From NCBI GenBank assembly GCA_021413625.1, contig JAIOPY010000032.1, positions 1 through 8,864 of the forward strand: a DNA stretch of 8,864 nucleotides, in the 5' to 3' direction. Source of the stretch: Candidatus Nomurabacteria bacterium. GTDB lineage: Bacteria > Patescibacteriota > Minisyncoccia > Phycocordibacterales > UBA9973. Position 1 is the first letter of the stretch; the number at the start of each line of letters is the position of its first letter. The position numbers were made by a program, and so were the translations under genes. This document shows, in pieces, positions 6,954 through 8,864 of this stretch. Below the pieces are notes generated by a model, which saw nothing but the letters and a program-made list of their open reading frames with translations, searched no databases and was not told where the DNA came from.

Positions 6954-6962
6954 ATCATAACA
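6954..6962 (-). promoter_or_regulatory. extended -10 promoter of the PBP gene
   Basis: On the minus strand TGT-TATGAT forms an extended -10 (TGn plus a 5-of-6 hexamer, 6959-6954). GTTACA (6983-6978) is a partial -35 at 18 bases. The hexamer ends 6 bases before the ATG at 6947, predicting a leaderless mRNA. Confidence 0.6.
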
Positions 6963-7007
6963 AAAAATCACTTCTTTTGTAACGAATTTTAAAAATTAAA
7001 TACTAAA

Positions 7008-7016
7008 TGCTATACT
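7008..7016 (+). promoter_or_regulatory. extended -10 promoter of tyrS
   Basis: TGC-TATACT is an extended -10 (TGn plus a 5-of-6 hexamer at 7011-7016). The hexamer ends 6 bases before the tyrS ATG. No convincing -35 is present at 17 bases, which an extended -10 does not require. No T-box or other leader can fit in this 75-base divergent spacer. Confidence 0.65.
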
Positions 7017-7022
7017 TTTATT

Positions 7023-8204
7023 ATGGATAAAATTGATGAATTACTTACCCGCGGAGTAGATAAAATATACCCTTCTAAAGAAGAATTAGATAAAGTTTTA
7101 CGCTCTGGTAAAAAACTTAGGCTATATCAAGGCTTTGACCCCACAGGAACTAAACTACATGTTGGCCACATGGTTGGTTTGCGTAAGCTAGCAGAGTGGC
7201 AAAAATTAGGGCATGAGGTTATTTTTTTAATTGGCGACGGTACCGGCCAAGCTGGAGACCCTTCTGGTAAAACAACTGCTAGAGATAAGTTTCATTCCCG
7301 TGAAGAGCTGCGTGCTAATGCTAGAGACTATGTAATGCAGGCACAAAAAATTGTTGATTTTGAAGGCAGTAATCCTATTAAAATTTTATACAATGGCGAC
7401 TGGTTAAATGAATTAAAACTCGTAGATATCTTAAATATTGCAGAAAATTTTTCTTTACAGCAATTATCTGAACGGGATATGTATCAAGAGCGGATGAAAA
7501 AAGGAGAAACTGTAAACCTTCGTGAGTTTCTTTACCCGCTTTTACAAGGCTATGATTCTGTGGCGATGGACGTAGATTTAGAGTTAGGTGGTTCCGACCA
7601 AACTTTTAACATGCTTTGTGGTAGAACCCTTATGAAATCCATGAAGAAAAAAGAAAAGTTTGTGATGACTACTCCACTACTTGCTGATTCTTCTGGTAGA
7701 AAAATTGGCAAGACTGAAGGCAATGCTATTGCGCTTGATGATAAGCCTGAGGAACTTTTTGGAAAAATAATGACATTTCCAGATGAAGTGATTGTAAAAT
7801 GTTTTGAATGCCTAACTACTATTCCTATGGAAGAAGTGAAAACGGTTGAAGAGAAAATTAAAGAAGGCGTTAACCCAATGCTTTATAAAAAACAGTTGGC
7901 GGAACAGATAGTAAAAGAATTAAACGACGAAGCCTCTGCCAAAAAAGCGGCATTGAGTTGGAGCGACACTTTTCAAAAAGGAGAAATTCCAGAAGAAATG
8001 ACAGAAGTTCCCCAAGTTGAAAATTTAATGAATTCTTTAGTTAAAGCTAAAGCTGTATCTTCTAACTCTGAATTTCGGAGATTAGTAGAAGAAGGAGCAA
8101 TTACTAACTTGGAAACAGGAGAGAAAATAAAAGATGTAAATTTTACCCCTGAAAAAGGTTCTAGGTTTAAAATAGGCAAACATAGATTTGTAAAAATTAT
8201 ATAA
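7023..8204 (+). CDS. tyrS: Tyrosyl-tRNA synthetase
   Basis: Charges tRNA-Tyr with tyrosine using ATP. The 393-residue protein is a class I synthetase with the HIGH-type motif HVGH at 46-49 (after GFDPTGTKL), GDPSGK at 78-83, the tyrosine-site element DLELGGSDQTFN at 185-196, and the KMSKS-type loop KIGKT at 227-231. The C-terminal part from about residue 326 to the end has an S4-like RNA-binding pattern (LVKAKAVSSNSEFRRLVEEGAI), split from the catalytic core by a helical stretch. The motif set and length suit the shorter-loop, TyrZ-like branch rather than the E. coli TyrS branch; that is a recalled resemblance. It is transcribed alone, from its own promoter to the hairpin terminator at 8204-8237. 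Start ATG at 7023 is supported by the promoter and the absence of an upstream alternative. Confidence 0.96.
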   Translation: MDKIDELLTRGVDKIYPSKEELDKVLRSGKKLRLYQGFDPTGTKLHVGHMVGLRKLAEWQKLGHEVIFLIGDGTGQAGDPSGKTTARDKFHSREELRANARDYVMQAQKIVDFEGSNPIKILYNGDWLNELKLVDILNIAENFSLQQLSERDMYQERMKKGETVNLREFLYPLLQGYDSVAMDVDLELGGSDQTFNMLCGRTLMKSMKKKEKFVMTTPLLADSSGRKIGKTEGNAIALDDKPEELFGKIMTFPDEVIVKCFECLTTIPMEEVKTVEEKIKEGVNPMLYKKQLAEQIVKELNDEASAKKAALSWSDTFQKGEIPEEMTEVPQVENLMNSLVKAKAVSSNSEFRRLVEEGAITNLETGEKIKDVNFTPEKGSRFKIGKHRFVKII

Positions 8205-8237
8205 ATTAAAAACACCCCGTCTGGGGTGTTTTTAATT
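8204..8237. terminator. bidirectional intrinsic terminator between tyrS and the small acidic gene
   Basis: A perfect 15-bp inverted repeat (AATTAAAAACACCCC, loop GTCT, then its exact complement) starts at the last base of the tyrS stop codon. Its GC-rich core is bracketed by A and T tracts, so it can terminate transcripts in either direction. On the minus strand the repeat overlaps the stop codon of the small acidic gene (8238-8236) by two bases. Confidence 0.85.
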
Positions 8238-8376
8238 AGTGGTATCTGTTGTCTGGGTCATCATCTCCTATGCCTAAATCGTCATCCATAAGCGGTTCAT
8301 CTAAATCGTCTTCACCGTCTAGTTTGAAATTTAAATCTTCCGTTAAGTCTTCACTATTATCCTCGTCGTAACTCAT
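8236..8376 (-). CDS. small, highly acidic protein of unknown function (46 aa)
   Basis: Read on the minus strand from the ATG at 8376 to the TAA at 8238-8236. Twenty of 46 residues are Asp or Glu, with only one Lys and one Arg. The sequence starts MSYDEDNSEDLTEDLNFKLD and ends DDDPDNRYH, with no hydrophobic segment, cysteine or recognisable domain, so it is probably a disordered, strongly negative cytosolic protein. Support for a real gene: it exactly fills the gap between an intrinsic terminator at its 3' end and an AT-rich leader at its 5' end, its codons avoid stops in an AT-rich context, and its composition is unlike random AT-rich translation. I do not recognise the family. A DNA-mimic, metal-binding or chaperone-like role would be guesswork. 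No Shine-Dalgarno motif is seen. Confidence 0.7.
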   Translation of the reverse strand: MSYDEDNSEDLTEDLNFKLDGEDDLDEPLMDDDLGIGDDDPDNRYH

Positions 8377-8489
8377 TTATTTTTTTATTTTTTTAAACGA
8401 CCTTTTTATAATTTTTTAACTCAAAGATTTTTCCTTGAGCTTAATTTTCTTATTTTGTATCAAAATAGGGGCTGCTACGCAATATTATA
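8377..8489 (-). promoter_or_regulatory. possible promoter and ~100-base leader of the acidic gene
   Basis: A perfect TATAAT on the minus strand (8489-8484) could start a transcript near 8477, giving a leader of about 100 bases. No good -35 is visible. The leader holds a short inverted repeat ATTTTG-ATA-CAAAAT (8452-8466) and a hairpin CTCAAGGA-AAAA-TCTTTGAG with one G-U pair (8420-8439). The hairpin is not followed by a T tract on this strand, so it is a poor terminator for ruvC. AT-rich sequence makes chance -10 matches likely. Confidence 0.3.
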
Positions 8490-8498
8490 TGTGGATAA
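8490..8498 (-). promoter_or_regulatory. perfect DnaA box near the ruvC 3' end
   Basis: TGTGGATAA on the plus strand is the complement of TTATCCACA. It lies two bases from the ruvC stop codon and directly upstream of the TATAAT at 8489-8484, so bound DnaA would cover the spacer of that putative promoter. It is about 5.4 kb from the dnaA-dnaN spacer. Confidence 0.5.
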
Positions 8499-8500
8499 CC

Positions 8501-8864
8501 CTATACTCTAATATGGGCAAAGCCAGTTAAAGCTACCGCAATCGCGTCTAGTTCGTCGTCGGAGTTTTTGGTTTTATCCATATCTACCAATATTTTTACC
8601 ATTTTTATGACTTGTTCTTTGTCAGCCCTACCGTCACCAGTCACTGCTCCTTTTATTTGCGGAGGAGAATATTCAAAAATTTTAAGTCCTGCTTGGATTG
8701 CTTCATAAATCACAACTCCCCGAGCTTCGGCTACGCGCATTACTGTTTTTTGGTTTGTATTTAGAAATAAAGTTTCAATAGATAAAACCTCTGGTTCATA
8801 TTCTTTTATTGTTTCTTTAACTTTTTTACCTATCAAGTTTAGTCTTTCCGAAAATTCTAACTTT
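8501..8864 (-). CDS. ruvC: RuvC Holliday-junction endonuclease, C-terminal part (5' end outside window)
   Basis: RuvC cuts Holliday junctions symmetrically in complex with RuvAB. The readable frame on the minus strand runs from the window edge (KLEFSERLN...) to the TAG at 8503-8501, about 120 residues, the C-terminal two-thirds to three-quarters of a usual 155-170-residue RuvC. The second catalytic acid is the Glu in LSIETLFL, and the last two are the aspartates of DDELDAIAVAL with the family's three-residue spacing. The first catalytic Asp (near residue 7) is beyond the window. RARGV- and ADKEQV-type family elements (VAEARGVVIYEA, GRADKEQVIKMV) are present. A TTG at 8836 is an internal leucine, since the family match continues upstream of it. 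Confidence 0.93.
   Translation of the reverse strand, partial: KLEFSERLNLIGKKVKETIKEYEPEVLSIETLFLNTNQKTVMRVAEARGVVIYEAIQAGLKIFEYSPPQIKGAVTGDGRADKEQVIKMVKILVDMDKTKNSDDELDAIAVALTGFAHIRV

Noticed and set aside
6948..7022. T-box or other riboswitch ahead of tyrS
   Set aside because: The spacer is only 75 bases and the -10 element lies 6 bases from the ATG, so there is no room for a leader RNA.
7973..8215. Minus-strand open frame opposite the tyrS S4 region
   Set aside because: It is a shadow of conserved TyrRS sequence, and it would have to cross the terminator hairpin.
8420..8439. Intrinsic terminator for ruvC
   Set aside because: The hairpin is short with one G-U pair on the minus strand and is followed by A-rich, not T-rich, sequence.
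1..8864. Mobile element, CRISPR array, tRNA or rRNA gene
   Set aside because: No transposase, no regularly spaced repeats, no tRNA cloverleaf and no rRNA-like stretch was found on either strand. All long frames are explained by housekeeping genes.

Overview
This window is a replication-origin neighbourhood from a small-genome, AT-rich bacterium. The order jag(khpB)-yidC-yidD-rnpA-rpmH facing left and dnaA-dnaN facing right is the classic bacterial origin arrangement. The short YidC, the very tight spacing, the lack of Shine-Dalgarno-like sequences and the style of the DnaA, KhpB and TyrRS proteins suggest a member of the Patescibacteria/CPR (Parcubacteria-like). That placement comes from recalled family resemblance, not from a tree.

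Layout. Bases 1-1870, minus strand: a five-gene cluster, read in the order rpmH (ribosomal protein bL34, 44 aa), rnpA (RNase P protein), yidD, yidC (membrane insertase) and khpB/jag (RNA-binding, cut by the window edge). Bases 1871-2022: a divergent rpmH/dnaA control region with two direct DnaA-box-like repeats and a good promoter facing each way. Bases 2023-3087: dnaA. Bases 3088-3314: a gene-free, extremely AT-rich spacer with one perfect and two near-consensus DnaA boxes, the best candidate for oriC. Bases 3315-4412: dnaN. Bases 4413-6947, minus: a class A penicillin-binding protein whose stop codon directly abuts that of dnaN. Bases 6948-7022: a short divergent promoter region. Bases 7023-8204: tyrS, closed by a 15-bp perfect hairpin terminator. 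Bases 8236-8376, minus: a 46-residue very acidic protein of unknown function. Bases 8377-8500: a non-coding stretch with a second perfect DnaA box. Bases 8501-8864, minus: the C-terminal part of ruvC, running off the window.

The most striking observation is in dnaA. The gene is open from start to stop, and domain I, the start of domain III, sensor I, the arginine-finger box, sensor II and the DNA-binding domain IV are all recognisable. However, about 90-95 residues are missing cleanly and in frame between residues ~148 and ~151. The missing block carries Walker A (GxxGxGKT) and Walker B (DDIQF), so the encoded protein has no visible way to bind or hydrolyse ATP. Either this is a real ATP-site-less initiator, a recent deletion, or an assembly error; the sequence alone cannot decide.

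A second theme is translation start architecture. rpmH, dnaA, the PBP gene and tyrS each have a -10 hexamer ending only 6-8 bases before the ATG, which predicts leaderless mRNAs. No gene here has an obvious Shine-Dalgarno motif. Functionally the window joins replication initiation (dnaA, dnaN, oriC), membrane and wall biogenesis (yidC, yidD, PBP), translation and RNA processing (rpmH, rnpA, tyrS, khpB) and recombination (ruvC). Apart from dnaA and the acidic small protein, it is ordinary housekeeping content with no mobile element, CRISPR, tRNA or rRNA seen.
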